Source: Thermoleptolyngbya sichuanensis A183
Lineage (GTDB): Bacteria > Cyanobacteriota > Cyanobacteriia > Elainellales > Elainellaceae
Length of the DNA: 64,000 bases
Reading direction: 5' to 3'
NCBI RefSeq assembly: GCF_013177315.1
Contig: NZ_CP053661.1
Span: 744,001-808,000 of the forward strand
Shown here: positions 11,535 through 20,610 of the stretch, one piece after another
Layout: every line of letters begins with the position of its first letter
Position numbering within the stretch: the first letter of the stretch is position 1
Notes under the pieces: model-generated
What the model was told of the DNA's origin: nothing
The model's input: only the letters and a program-made list of their open reading frames with translations
The model's database searches: none
Made by a program: the position numbers and the translations under genes

Positions 11535-13580
11535 ATGACTCGAAACAAACGCACGCGCTCCTTTGCGGCTTTTCTGGCCTCCCTGGTCGGATTCACGACC
11601 CTGGCCCCGGCGGCATCTGCCCAAGCTCCAGTGTCCGCCAATCGCCCCGCCCCTAGCGAAACCGTGGACTGCGAAATTCTGGTCGTCGGCGGCGGGCTGG
11701 CAGGCGTGGCTACCTCCTACGAGGCGCTGCTGGCCGGGCGCACCGTCTGCATGACGGAACTCACCGACTGGATGGGCGGACAGATCACCTCCCAGGGCAC
11801 GTCGGCGCTGGATGAGGCGCGGCGGCAGCGGCAGTTGCTCTACTATTCCAAGGGGTATCTAGAACTGCGCGATCGCATTCAAAAGAAATATCGCAGGCTC
11901 AGCCCTGGCGACTGCTGGGTGAGCGTTTCCTGCTTTTTGCCCCGCGATGCCGAAAAGATTCTGGAAGACATGCTGCGGGACGCGGCGCGAAAGGGACGAG
12001 GCCGGCTCAAGTGGTTTCCCTCGACCGTGATTAAGGAACTGGACTACACCGCCGACGGCAAGCAGATCGCCGCCGCTACTGCCATCCAGCACAGCCCTGC
12101 CCCCAACACGCCGCCCCTGAATACGGAGCCGCTGTCGCAAATCATCGAAGATGCCTACCGCTACGAAAATTCCAGCCGTTTGAATAAGAAGGTGATCCGC
12201 TTCGTGCCCAAGGCGCGGCGACAGCCCGGTGTGGCGGATTGGTACGTGGTGGAGGCGACGGAAACCGGAGAGCTAATTGCCCTAGCGGACGTGCCCTATC
12301 GGCTGGGCCTTGATCCGCGATCGCACCTCAACCCGTCCCTCCCCACCACCAATGGCGACCCCTACTGCACCCAGGGCTTTACCTACACCTTCGCGATGGA
12401 GCGCACGGCAGAACCCCAGCCCCAGCAAAAGCCGCCTTTCTATGAGCGCTACGAACCCTATTACGGCTATGACCCCAACCCGCGCCTGGCCGACATTGAC
12501 GTGGTGTTTACCTATCGCCGCATCTGGAGTCCAGAGCCTCGTTCCACCGAGCGCGTGTTTGGCGTGTCGCGCCCCAAACCAGGCGATATTTCGATGCAGA
12601 ACTGGGTCTGGGGCAACGACTATCGCCCCGGCACCTCCCGCGACAATTTGATCTATACCCGCCAGCAGTTGCAGGAGCGGGGACAGCTTGCTGCCGGTGG
12701 CTGGCTAGGCGGGCTGCGGACGGAAACCCTGGCGGCGGGCGAAGAACTGGCCCTGGGCTACTACTACTGGTTCACGATGGGCACGACGGATTCGCAACTG
12801 GGGGATGGGGTGAAAAAGCCTGCACCCAATCACCGCTTGCTGGCAGGGCTAGAGTCGCCAATGGGCACGGTTCACGGTCTGTCGAAATATCCCTACATCC
12901 GCGAAGGACGGCGCATTATCGGTCGCCCCACCTACGGCTACCGCAACGGCTTTAGCATGAACGAGTTGGACATCTCTAAGGCTGACTTCCGCGCCGATTT
13001 TTACCGCCAAAATCTGTCGCCAGAGATGTATCGCAACCTGTGGATTGCGCTGGCGGGGCTGGAAACTGTGTCGGCGATCGCCAAAAACACGCCCCCCGAC
13101 CAGATTCAGCGCCGCACCCGCTCGACGATTTACCCCGACGCGGTGGGCATTGCCCAATACGCCATTGACTTTCACCCCTGCATGGCCTATTCTCCACCCG
13201 AAGCACCGGGAAACATCGAGCGACCGGGCACGCGCCAGGGCCACGGGCAGGCCTATCCGGGGCAAATCCCGCTGCAAGCGATGATTCCCCAAAAGCTGGA
13301 TAATTTACTGGTCGCGGGCAAGAGCATCGCCACCAGTACGATGGTCGCTGCTGCCTACCGGGTTCATTCCTTTGAGTGGTCTGTTGGCGCGGCTGCGGGT
13401 ACGACGGCCGCCTTTGCCCTGCGGGAAAACGTCCCGCCCTACCAACTGGTAGACGACCTGCCCCGCCGCGAACCCCAGCTTGAGCAACTCCAGCGCCTCC
13501 TCGTCCGCAACGGCAACCCGATCGAGTTTCCCGACACGTCGATCTTCAACCTCGACTGGGCTGATTGGGCCCCGTGGTAA
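11535..13580 (+). CDS. exported FAD-dependent oxidoreductase
   Basis: About 681 residues. ATG at 11535 is preferred over the TTG at 11523 because it begins a classical Sec signal peptide: basic start, hydrophobic stretch, then AASAQA about residue 30. A dinucleotide-binding fold follows at about 45-60 (VVGGGLAGVATSYEA), with DWMGGQITSQG behind it and a flavin-contacting C-terminal stretch (NLLVAGKSIATS). This matches the FAD-dependent oxidoreductases of the FAD_oxidored type, which are often exported. The substrate is unknown. Its stop is followed at once by a heptanucleotide repeat array. Confidence 0.82.
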   Translation: MTRNKRTRSFAAFLASLVGFTTLAPAASAQAPVSANRPAPSETVDCEILVVGGGLAGVATSYEALLAGRTVCMTELTDWMGGQITSQGTSALDEARRQRQLLYYSKGYLELRDRIQKKYRRLSPGDCWVSVSCFLPRDAEKILEDMLRDAARKGRGRLKWFPSTVIKELDYTADGKQIAAATAIQHSPAPNTPPLNTEPLSQIIEDAYRYENSSRLNKKVIRFVPKARRQPGVADWYVVEATETGELIALADVPYRLGLDPRSHLNPSLPTTNGDPYCTQGFTYTFAMERTAEPQPQQKPPFYERYEPYYGYDPNPRLADIDVVFTYRRIWSPEPRSTERVFGVSRPKPGDISMQNWVWGNDYRPGTSRDNLIYTRQQLQERGQLAAGGWLGGLRTETLAAGEELALGYYYWFTMGTTDSQLGDGVKKPAPNHRLLAGLESPMGTVHGLSKYPYIREGRRIIGRPTYGYRNGFSMNELDISKADFRADFYRQNLSPEMYRNLWIALAGLETVSAIAKNTPPDQIQRRTRSTIYPDAVGIAQYAIDFHPCMAYSPPEAPGNIERPGTRQGHGQAYPGQIPLQAMIPQKLDNLLVAGKSIATSTMVAAAYRVHSFEWSVGAAAGTTAAFALRENVPPYQLVDDLPRREPQLEQLQRLLVRNGNPIEFPDTSIFNLDWADWAPW

Positions 13581-13594
13581 GGGAGGGCGGAAAA

Positions 13595-13675
13595 GAAGAA
13601 CGAAGAACGAAAAACGAAGAACGAAGAACGAAGAACGAAGAGTGAAACTTTTTCTCTTTTCTCTCTTCACTCTTC
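13595..13675. repeat. 7-bp tandem array (GAAGAAC) plus hairpin
   Basis: Seven consecutive 7-bp units (13595-13643, consensus GAAGAAC) lie just after the oxidoreductase stop. The last unit continues into a perfect 10-bp inverted repeat (13637-13646 with 13666-13675), and the whole interval up to the maf ATG at 13707 is almost pure pyrimidine. The segment resembles the short tandemly repeated sequences common between cyanobacterial genes. It could also act as a weak transcription stop or mRNA stabiliser; that is inference. Confidence 0.85.
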
Positions 13676-13706
13676 TTTCTTTCCTTTTCTCTCTTTCCTT
13701 TTGCCT

Positions 13707-14303
13707 ATGCTTCCTCCCTTGGTCCTTGCTTCTGCCTCTCCTGCCCGACGGCGACTGCTGCAACTGGCGGGGATTGAGCCGATTGTCTATCCCAGCGCTT
13801 TTGATGAGGCGCAGGTGCGGGAGCCAAATGCCAGCGTGCTGGTGCAAAAGCTGGCGGAGGGCAAGGCACGGGCAGTTGCGCCCAAGTTTCCCGATGCGCT
13901 GGTGCTGGGCTGCGACTCGGTGCTGGCGCTGAACGGCGAGATCCACGGCAAGCCCGCCCACGCAGAGGAGGCGATCGCCCGCTGGAAACAGATGCGGGGG
14001 CGCGTCGGCGAGCTATATACCGGGCACGCGCTGATCGACGGGACGCAGGGCAAGATGCTGGTGCGGTGCGGCATGACGCAGGTACAGTTTGCCAATGTGA
14101 GCGATCGCCAGATTGAAGCCTACGTTGCCACGGGAGAGCCGATGAACTGCGCCGGATGCTTTGCGCTGGAGGGTCGGGGCGGGCTATTTGTGGAACAACT
14201 GATGGGCTGCCACAGCAACGTCATCGGTCTCAGCCTGCCGCTGCTGCGCCAGATGATCGCCGAGTTGGGCTACGACGTGACGGGCTATTGGTCTGGAGGC
14301 TGA
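13707..14303 (+). CDS. maf: Maf-like nucleotide pyrophosphatase
   Basis: Hydrolyses non-canonical or modified nucleoside triphosphates to monophosphates (house-cleaning; Maf/YhdE family). The N-terminal signature [12 protein letters not shown] is present at once after the start, followed by the catalytic region [10 protein letters not shown] (about 70) and the conserved ending [10 protein letters not shown]. About 198 residues from ATG 13707, normal length. The TTG at 13701 adds two residues without support. It follows the repeat-filled gap behind the oxidoreductase on the same strand. Confidence 0.92.
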   Translation: MLPPLVLASASPARRRLLQLAGIEPIVYPSAFDEAQVREPNASVLVQKLAEGKARAVAPKFPDALVLGCDSVLALNGEIHGKPAHAEEAIARWKQMRGRVGELYTGHALIDGTQGKMLVRCGMTQVQFANVSDRQIEAYVATGEPMNCAGCFALEGRGGLFVEQLMGCHSNVIGLSLPLLRQMIAELGYDVTGYWSGG

Positions 14304-14510
14304 AGGATGGCGCTTGCTGTAGTTTCATGGCGAGGTGAATCCGATGGACGAAACTGGAACTTGTGCAACACGGCAGATCGTCGGCATACTTCAGCAGCCA
14401 GTCCCCTGTCGCACTCACCTGCCCCTCATTCCACCCCCTTATAGTCCATCCCCTTATATTGAAGACAGCCCACCCTACCCTGGTGCATCCGCCAGACCGG
14501 ATGATTTTGC

Positions 14511-15701
14511 ATGAACCTTGCCAAGCTCTTTGCGTCCAAGCGATTTCGTCAACTGCTGGTGCTCCTGGCGGCGGGCGGATTGACCACCATGACGGGTAGC
14601 GTCGTTACGCCTGTATTTCCAGAAATTGTGCGAGATTTGCAGCTCGATCGCTCCTGGGCAGGCATGTTGACCAGTACTCACGCCCTGACGACGGCGCTGT
14701 TTACGCCCGTGTTTGGCATTTTGGCTGATCGGGTGGGCAAGCGGACGGTGATGCTGCCTGCGCTGCTGTGCTATGCGCTGTTTGGGGTGGCGACGATTTT
14801 CATGACGACGCTGCCGACGCTGCTGCTAATGCGGGGGCTGATCGGCGCGGCCAGCGGGGCGGTGGCGGCGGCTACGATTGGGCTGCTGGGCACGATGTAT
14901 GAAGGCGACGAGCGATCGCGCATTTTGGGCTTTGCCACCAGCGCCATGACCACGGCGGCGATTATCTTTCCGCTGCTGGGCGGCTGGGTCGGGCGAAACC
15001 AGTGGCAGCACGCTTTTTATCTCTACCTGCTGGGGATTCCGCTGATGGCGATCGCCGCGCTGGTGTTTCGGGAGGAACCTCGCAATACAAGCGGTGCGGG
15101 CTTGTCTGATACGGGTGGGCTGTTGCCCGTGGTGCGCCAGCCGTCGGTGCTGATGATTTACTTTTTTTTGGCGGCGGCGGCATTGGTGATGCAAGCCACC
15201 GTGGCCTATGCGCCGATTTACCTGAAAGAAACCATCGGCGCAGACCCGGCGCTCAACGGCGTGGTGCTGGGTCTGCGGGCGGCGGGGGCGGCGGTGAGTT
15301 CGGCGGTGCTGGCCAGTCGGCTGGCGCGACGGTTGAACAATCGACGGGGGGCGATCGCCCTTGGCTTTTGTCTGATGGGGCTGACCATTGCCACAATTCC
15401 GTCGCTCACGCAGATTTTTGTCATCCTTCCCGTTGCGGCCCTGTTTGGCGCGGGTTTCGGCATCATTACGCCAAATCTCTACGATTTACTCGCCGATCAG
15501 GCTCCGGCAGAGCTACGGGCCAGCGTCCTGGCCATTGGTACGGGGTTCAACTCGCTGGGCCTGTTTTCAGCCCCCCTGCTGCTGGGCCCCATTTGGAAAA
15601 ACGTTGGACTCCCGTCTGTGTTTTACCTGGCGGCGGCGATCGCCCTGCTGGTCAGCCTTCTAAGCCTCCGCCGAGAGCGCAAATTGGGAACTAGGGGCTA
15701 A
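14511..15701 (+). CDS. MFS transporter (drug-efflux type)
   Basis: 396-residue inner-membrane protein with about 12 hydrophobic segments. The major-facilitator loop signature GILADRVGKRTVMLPALL lies between segments 2 and 3, and the region near residues 110-125 (AASGAVAAATIGLLG) matches the G-rich segment seen in drug:H+ antiporters. Substrate unknown. About 200 bp separate it from maf. Immediately downstream the first insertion sequence begins, so any genes originally following it may have been displaced. Confidence 0.88.
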   Translation: MNLAKLFASKRFRQLLVLLAAGGLTTMTGSVVTPVFPEIVRDLQLDRSWAGMLTSTHALTTALFTPVFGILADRVGKRTVMLPALLCYALFGVATIFMTTLPTLLLMRGLIGAASGAVAAATIGLLGTMYEGDERSRILGFATSAMTTAAIIFPLLGGWVGRNQWQHAFYLYLLGIPLMAIAALVFREEPRNTSGAGLSDTGGLLPVVRQPSVLMIYFFLAAAALVMQATVAYAPIYLKETIGADPALNGVVLGLRAAGAAVSSAVLASRLARRLNNRRGAIALGFCLMGLTIATIPSLTQIFVILPVAALFGAGFGIITPNLYDLLADQAPAELRASVLAIGTGFNSLGLFSAPLLLGPIWKNVGLPSVFYLAAAIALLVSLLSLRRERKLGTRG

Positions 15702-15806
15702 GAGCTAATTTATGAAGCAAATCTTAAGAAGCCTGAAACTCTTGGCATGTGTGGCTTTGAGGTCATGTTTGCCCAGGAAAAGCGGTTTCTCGGAAATCCT
15801 TGATTA

Positions 15807-15838
15807 CTTTAGTTTGGACTAACTTTAGTTTGGACTAA
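15807..15838. repeat. perfect tandem duplication of the IS left terminal repeat
   Basis: The 16-bp terminal repeat CTTTAGTTTGGACTAA occurs twice head to tail (15807-15822 and 15823-15838). The second copy is the functional left end of IS copy 1. The extra outer copy is absent from the second IS copy at 21548. It looks like the remnant end of an earlier element or of a nested insertion. Confidence 0.95.
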
Positions 15839-17339
15839 CTGGCATCACAATAATGCTCAACAGGATGCCATAAAGAATCTGCTCAACCGTTCATAACAGT
15901 TGAACTTAAGGAATTGGATACAATCCTGCTCGCAGTTAAGCTGCTGTTGCAACCGGACTGTTCAGGGATTGTTCGGATGTCTTGCGTTTCGAGGCTCGTT
16001 TTTTGACCATCGGATAGCAGGGACGAGGAGTTGGCTTGTGCCCCTTGCCTCGTCCTGGCGATTTACCACGAGGTTTAGGCGCAGGAGCAGGGGTGCCAAT
16101 CACTGCCAAAATGCCTGCAAACGCTTGTGCGACCCGACCCGGAGTCAACGTTTCTTGCGGTGCCTGCCAGGGCAAGGGGTGGTCAGTACAGTCCTTTCGC
16201 GCTAACCACAACTGCCAACTGAGCAACGGCATCAGGCTGCTCCACTGTTCGGTTGCCGATACAGAACTGAACTGGGGATGTGTCCAATATAGCCTCTGCT
16301 TGGCAAAGCGATACCAGTGTTCAATGGCAAAGCGACGGAGGTAGTGCAACCACAGGGTTTCTAACGGAGGCATCTGCTCACCCAGCCAAACTAACCACAA
16401 AGGAGCCAAGCGTCGCGTGCTGCTCTGTGTCTCCAGCACCTCCACGCGCAACACTTCCATTGCCCGTTTGGGGGATTTGCGGAAATGGTATGCACTCCAA
16501 CGACTGACCCGCACTCGTCCCCAGTTGGGATCATCGACTTCAACGGTTTCGACCGGGACACTCCAAGTGTCAGGGTCATTGAGTTTCATCTTATGTCCAT
16601 GCTTGGCAGGTGCGCCTCGCCCTCGATACGCTGGGGGCGCGCCATAGACACATCGATTGGATGTAACCCGCAGCAGCAAGTCTGCCTCAATCCCTGCCGT
16701 TTGGTTGACAAAACTGGCATTGCCGTACCCTCGGTCGTAGATCGCCAACGGACGCACCGCTAACTGCCGAGTCACTTGTTTGAGTTGGAATGCCGCTTTA
16801 CTGGCGGGTGTTTCAAAGCTGGTGATGCGCTCATGCCGCAATGGTAATGCCCAACTGCCCCTGTCTTCAGCAATCCAGGCTAAGGTACTGTAGTTTTGTC
16901 CGGCTATCGGGGCATGTCCTGTTCTGCCTGATAAGGTGCGGTCTTTCAAACGCCTGGCAGCAGGACGGTTCCACCGACTCGCATCACCTGCCAACAACGG
17001 TTGCTGCTGAGTCGGTATCTGCTGCACCAACAGCTTCAGCACCTTTGATCGGGGTAGGCGGCTATCGCGCAACGCTTCATAGGTGCTCGACCACTGGCGA
17101 CGAAAGACAGGACTCTGCGATAGCCTCACAAACGACACGATGCACGCACTCACTAACACGGCATCCATCAGATCAAACAGGGCATCTCTGGCGTTTCCCA
17201 AGCTGGCATACAACGTTTGGCGAAATTGCTGAAGTTCGTTGAAAATCATGGGGTCAATGTTGGTTGTACTTCATTGACCTTACGGCAGTCGGTGCTTCTC
17301 ATTGACTGCCTTCCTCTTCACCATTAGTCCAAACTAAAG
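15823..17339 (-). mobile_element. insertion sequence, copy 1 (1517 bp)
   Basis: Complete element bounded by perfect 16-bp inverted repeats (15823-15838 and 17324-17339) with one transposase gene on the minus strand. It is the same length as copy 2 at 21548-23064 and appears almost identical to it. Unlike copy 2 it has no target-site duplication: the left flank reads tgatta or gactaa, depending on which terminal repeat is taken, and the right flank reads acagca. This suggests rearrangement or recombination after insertion. The IS family could not be fixed by eye; a DDE element of the IS4/IS701 kind is most likely. Confidence 0.93.
15936..17249 (-). CDS. DDE transposase, IS copy 1
   Basis: 437-residue transposase filling nearly all of the element. 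Likely catalytic acids are D89 (LLAGDAS), D172 (AIYDRGYGN) and E310 (RFAIEHWYRFAKQ, the Y-R-K pattern after the glutamate typical of IS4-like DDE enzymes). The C-terminus is a basic, proline-rich tail. It differs from the copy-2 protein at residue 383 (Val here, Ala there). Intact, so possibly active. Confidence 0.92.
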   Translation of the reverse strand: MIFNELQQFRQTLYASLGNARDALFDLMDAVLVSACIVSFVRLSQSPVFRRQWSSTYEALRDSRLPRSKVLKLLVQQIPTQQQPLLAGDASRWNRPAARRLKDRTLSGRTGHAPIAGQNYSTLAWIAEDRGSWALPLRHERITSFETPASKAAFQLKQVTRQLAVRPLAIYDRGYGNASFVNQTAGIEADLLLRVTSNRCVYGAPPAYRGRGAPAKHGHKMKLNDPDTWSVPVETVEVDDPNWGRVRVSRWSAYHFRKSPKRAMEVLRVEVLETQSSTRRLAPLWLVWLGEQMPPLETLWLHYLRRFAIEHWYRFAKQRLYWTHPQFSSVSATEQWSSLMPLLSWQLWLARKDCTDHPLPWQAPQETLTPGRVAQAFAGILAVIGTPAPAPKPRGKSPGRGKGHKPTPRPCYPMVKKRASKRKTSEQSLNSPVATAA

Positions 17340-17355
17340 ACAGCATCCAGCAGAG

Positions 17356-18223
17356 GTGCATATGGACGCAAGAAAATGGGCTTGGGGAGGATCGACCAAC
17401 GCTGACCTAGGCCCCAAGATAAAGCATCAGGAGAGTGGACGCTTGGTACTGCAAAGCCCAAGGTGGGAACCGATGGTTGCAGTCTTCATGTCAATGTTTG
17501 TACTTACTGCTCTCTTTTTTGGGGGCAGCAGTCGGCTAACGTGCGATCGCCCCACATTTTCGACAACGCACTGTCAAGTTACGCGCTTCTTTGGGCCAGG
17601 GCTGATTCCCTTGAGAAGCCTTGAACTAGGTTCCTTAACGGACGTGCAGGTCGTTCGTGAATTCCAGCATTCTGATAGCTGCGAATATTTGGTTTACGAT
17701 GTTCAACTCACGGGCACAAAAACTACGACTCGACTGAGGCTGCACAATAATCGAGATATTGAACGGGCCCAGCAGATTGCTGACAATCTTCAGCGATTTC
17801 TCGCGAATCCTGCCCGTTCTGAGATTGCTGTAGATACCATCAATGTACTCGACGACTGGGCCCTCACGTCGATGTCTGTCGGAGGTCTGATAGCAATCAG
17901 GGCCTTGTTGCGTCGCAAGGGCTTTCGCTTCGAGTTTGACCGTTTGGCAGGTACGCTGCAAATCTCAAATCTTTGGGGCTGATGGCCGCCTCAAGCGGCA
18001 GATTTCTTTGAGAGAGATTCAGTCCATCGTGATTGAGCAATCCACTTTGGAAGGCCAGGCCGTGGCTCGAATTGTGTTTGTGATGCAGTCGGGCGATCGC
18101 CTTCCGCTCATACATACCTACAGTGCTGGTGTACCCGGCAAACAAGCGGTAGCCGAGGCGATTCGCGAGTTCTTAGAGTTGCCGCCAGTAGAGATGGAAG
18201 GTGGACTAGCTGCAAGAATTTGA
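17356..18223 (+). pseudogene. frameshifted membrane protein gene
   Basis: Two overlapping frames read as one broken gene. Frame one (17356-17982, 208 residues) has one membrane helix near 38-58, then soluble sequence, another apolar stretch (TSMSVGGLIAIRALL) and FEFDRLAGTLQI. It ends at a TGA at 17980. The second frame (up to 18223) carries on with the expected continuation: FGADGRLKRQISLREIQSIVIEQ, and near the end RLPLIHTYSAGVPGK. This pattern of two similar halves recalls a cyanobacterial membrane-protein family of unknown function. A single-base indel near 17955-17975 would join them. The start lies only 17 bp from the end of IS copy 1, so the native promoter is probably lost. Sequencing error is the alternative. 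Confidence 0.7.
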
Positions 18224-18260
18224 TCGTCGGCCCACCGTGCCTAGTAATCACTAATAATCA

Positions 18261-19049
18261 CTAATAATCATACGGATTCTGGGGTTCCTCAATCGGGGTC
18301 AAGGACGTAGCCTGAATGACCAGTTGGCGCTGACCGTCGAGGGTTTCTGTCGCCATGTCACCGTCTACGCGGAGCCACTGGTCTTGTTCGTAGGCAGTGC
18401 GATCGCCCTTAATCCGCACGGGCAGCCCAACTGGATATACGTCTGCGGCGCAGCAGGTAATCACAAAGCGGGTGATGGTGAAATAGTTGCTGGGCAGGTT
18501 TGGCGAATGGATAACGAACCCCTCGACCGAAGCTTTTTGTCCGGTGTAGGCATCGGGTTCGGGGTAGACATTTAGCAGGCGCACCCAGTCGATTAGCGAG
18601 CGGTCTTCGGGGCGGGTGTTGGTGCGGAAGGACTGGGGCTGCGATCGCGTTAGGGTGAGCGTATCCGCGACGCCGCGCTCGATGGCGACCTGGCTGGCAA
18701 AGGCGCGGGGCGTAAACTGGAGACCAAACAGGGCGATCGCCAGCAGCAGGGCGCTACTCCATCCAGGCGGCAGCAGGTTTGCATGGGACTCTGAGGGCTG
18801 GGTAATGGCGATGCCGCGTCGCGCCAGCCGCAGCGCCTCCCAAAGTTTGGCAACGCCCAACCCCAACAGCGCAAACCCAGCGGTGATCGCCAGCCAGACA
18901 TAATCTGGATGCAGCAGAATGTTGATCCGCCCGGTTAGCCAAAAGCGCAGCATCAGCCCGCCCCACGCTAGCAGCATGACTGCATCCAGCCAGATTAGCC
19001 AAAGCCCTGTCCGATTTTTACGAGTCTGGTTGCCTCTTCTGCTTGCCAT
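18261..19049 (-). CDS. TIGR03943/YcgQ-like membrane protein, permease partner
   Basis: About 262 residues from ATG 19049 (a GTG at 19052 adds one). Three hydrophobic segments in the N-terminal half (about 20-40, 47-70 and 95-115) are followed by a soluble domain with FVITCCAADVYPVGLPVRI, the double-cysteine signature of the putative permease subunit family TIGR03943 (DUF1980). It sits directly downstream of the DUF318 permease gene on the same strand, the usual two-gene pairing. The substrate is uncertain; homologous pairs in Firmicutes have been linked to metal stress. The ATG lies inside the last unit of an 8-bp tandem array. Confidence 0.85.
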   Translation of the reverse strand: MASRRGNQTRKNRTGLWLIWLDAVMLLAWGGLMLRFWLTGRINILLHPDYVWLAITAGFALLGLGVAKLWEALRLARRGIAITQPSESHANLLPPGWSSALLLAIALFGLQFTPRAFASQVAIERGVADTLTLTRSQPQSFRTNTRPEDRSLIDWVRLLNVYPEPDAYTGQKASVEGFVIHSPNLPSNYFTITRFVITCCAADVYPVGLPVRIKGDRTAYEQDQWLRVDGDMATETLDGQRQLVIQATSLTPIEEPQNPYDY

Positions 19050-19050
19050 C

Positions 19051-19138
19051 ACTCCGTCACTCTGTCACTCTGTCACCCTGTCAGTCCGTCACCCTGTCAC
19101 CCTGTCACCCTGTCACCCTGTCACCCTGTCAGTCCGTC
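19051..19138. repeat. 11 x 8-bp tandem array upstream of TIGR03943 gene
   Basis: Eleven consecutive 8-bp units (plus-strand consensus ACCCTGTC, variants ACTCTGTC, ACTCCGTC and AGTCCGTC) fill the space in front of the minus-strand gene. On that strand the last unit reads GGAGTGAT and contains the first two bases of the ATG, so the array replaces the whole ribosome-binding region. Confidence 0.95.
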
Positions 19139-19188
19139 ACCCGACCTCACGTTCTAGCTGATATCTACTGGTATCTAGCTGATAGTAT

Positions 19189-20208
19189 CTAGCTGATATA
19201 TAGATTAATCAGCAAGCAAAACAAAAACGTGAGCTGACCCGCCAGAATAAACAAATAGGCGATCGCCCGACCGCGAAACATCGACAGCAGCAGCGCAATG
19301 TTTTTCAGGTCGATCATTGGGCCAAACACCAGGAACGCCAGCAATGCGCCGCTGGTAAAAGTAGAGGCAAAGGACAGGGCAAAAAACGAATCCACTGTCG
19401 AGCAAATCGACACAATCCACGCCAGCAGCATCATCGCCAAAATCGACGTGACCGGGCCCTGCCCCAGCCCAATCACCCACTCGCGCGGCACAAAGACTTG
19501 AACGATTGCGGCGATCGCCGTTCCCAAAATCAGCACACCGCCCAACTCGCGCATCTCCTGCACAATGTTATTCACCAAAAGCCACAGCTTGTCCGACAGC
19601 GGCTTGGTGAGGACGGGATTGATGGCGATCGCCGACGAAGACAGCGACCCATCGGGGCGAATGGGCTGATCCGCCTGCCCCAGCCAATAGGTTCCTGACT
19701 GCAACAGGGACGACTCACCCGAAGGCTTTGTAGCCGCCCCGCGCACCGCTGGCATGGCCCGCGCCACTCCCGGTTGCATCAGCGGTCGCAGGTCTGCCTG
19801 AGCGCTAAACACCCAGCCCACAATTACTGCCACCACCAGCGACAGCCCCACCCGCAAAAACACAATCTCCGGCTGATCCCGAAAGGCAATCCACGTTGCC
19901 CAAAACACCACCGGATTCACCGTGGGAGCCGCCAGCAAGAAGCCCACCGCCATCGACGCGGGCGCACCCTGCACAATCAGCCGCCGCGCCACAGGCACAT
20001 TGCCGCACTCGCACACGGGAAACAGGAAGCCAATGCCGCCGCCAATCATCGCCGCCAGCAGCGGATGTTTGGGCACTGCCGCAATCAGCCGCCGCTCATC
20101 AACGAATAGCAGCAGCACGCTCGAAAACAGCACGCCCAGCAGCAAAAAGGGCATCGCCTCCACTAGCAGGCTGAAAAACAGCGTCAGCGCATTATTCAAT
20201 CGATCCAT
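19189..20208 (-). CDS. DUF318 (ArsP-like) permease
   Basis: 339-residue inner-membrane protein with about 8 hydrophobic segments. The family signature is clear near residues 55-70: GFLFPVCECGNVPVARRL, with the CxCGN cysteines, followed by APTVNPVVF; the second half has STVDSFFALSFA and FGPMIDLKN. Members are predicted metal- or metalloid-linked permeases and occur beside TIGR03943 proteins, as here. Probably co-transcribed with the downstream gene across about 140 bp occupied by repeats. Substrate unknown. Confidence 0.87.
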   Translation of the reverse strand: MDRLNNALTLFFSLLVEAMPFLLLGVLFSSVLLLFVDERRLIAAVPKHPLLAAMIGGGIGFLFPVCECGNVPVARRLIVQGAPASMAVGFLLAAPTVNPVVFWATWIAFRDQPEIVFLRVGLSLVVAVIVGWVFSAQADLRPLMQPGVARAMPAVRGAATKPSGESSLLQSGTYWLGQADQPIRPDGSLSSSAIAINPVLTKPLSDKLWLLVNNIVQEMRELGGVLILGTAIAAIVQVFVPREWVIGLGQGPVTSILAMMLLAWIVSICSTVDSFFALSFASTFTSGALLAFLVFGPMIDLKNIALLLSMFRGRAIAYLFILAGQLTFLFCLLINLYIS

Positions 20209-20468
20209 GCGGTCTAGCCTAATCCTTCGGTCTAGCGATCCCCGATTGGGTCTGAGAGGCTATTCTACACCGTCCTATCGCAGACGGGTTTTTCAAAAGG
20301 CGGGTTTCCGCCCAAAAAGCGAGGCTTTTGCAGGATCAATCGCGGGGGAAAACTAGCCCAATCCCCCACCGGAATCGCGATAAGGTTGAGTGGGATGAGT
20401 GGTGTTGCCATCGCCACAACCCTCAGCGTTATCCGTTTTCCTGATTCATTCTCCCAATCCATCCTTCC

Positions 20469-20507
20469 GACCCGGCAGCCCGACCCGGCAGCCCGACTCA
20501 GCAGCCC
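20469..20507. repeat. 3 x 13-bp tandem repeat
   Basis: Three 13-bp units (consensus GACCCGGCAGCCC) lie between the permease gene and the acetyltransferase gene, in the leader of the latter. Confidence 0.85.
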
Positions 20508-20610
20508 GACAGGTATTCCAAACGTTCTAATTTCAGACGGCATTTCAGCCAGCTTTCTGCTCTTGCTCTTATTCCTGAAACCCTACTTTCCAATCCTCTG
20601 ACCCCCAACT

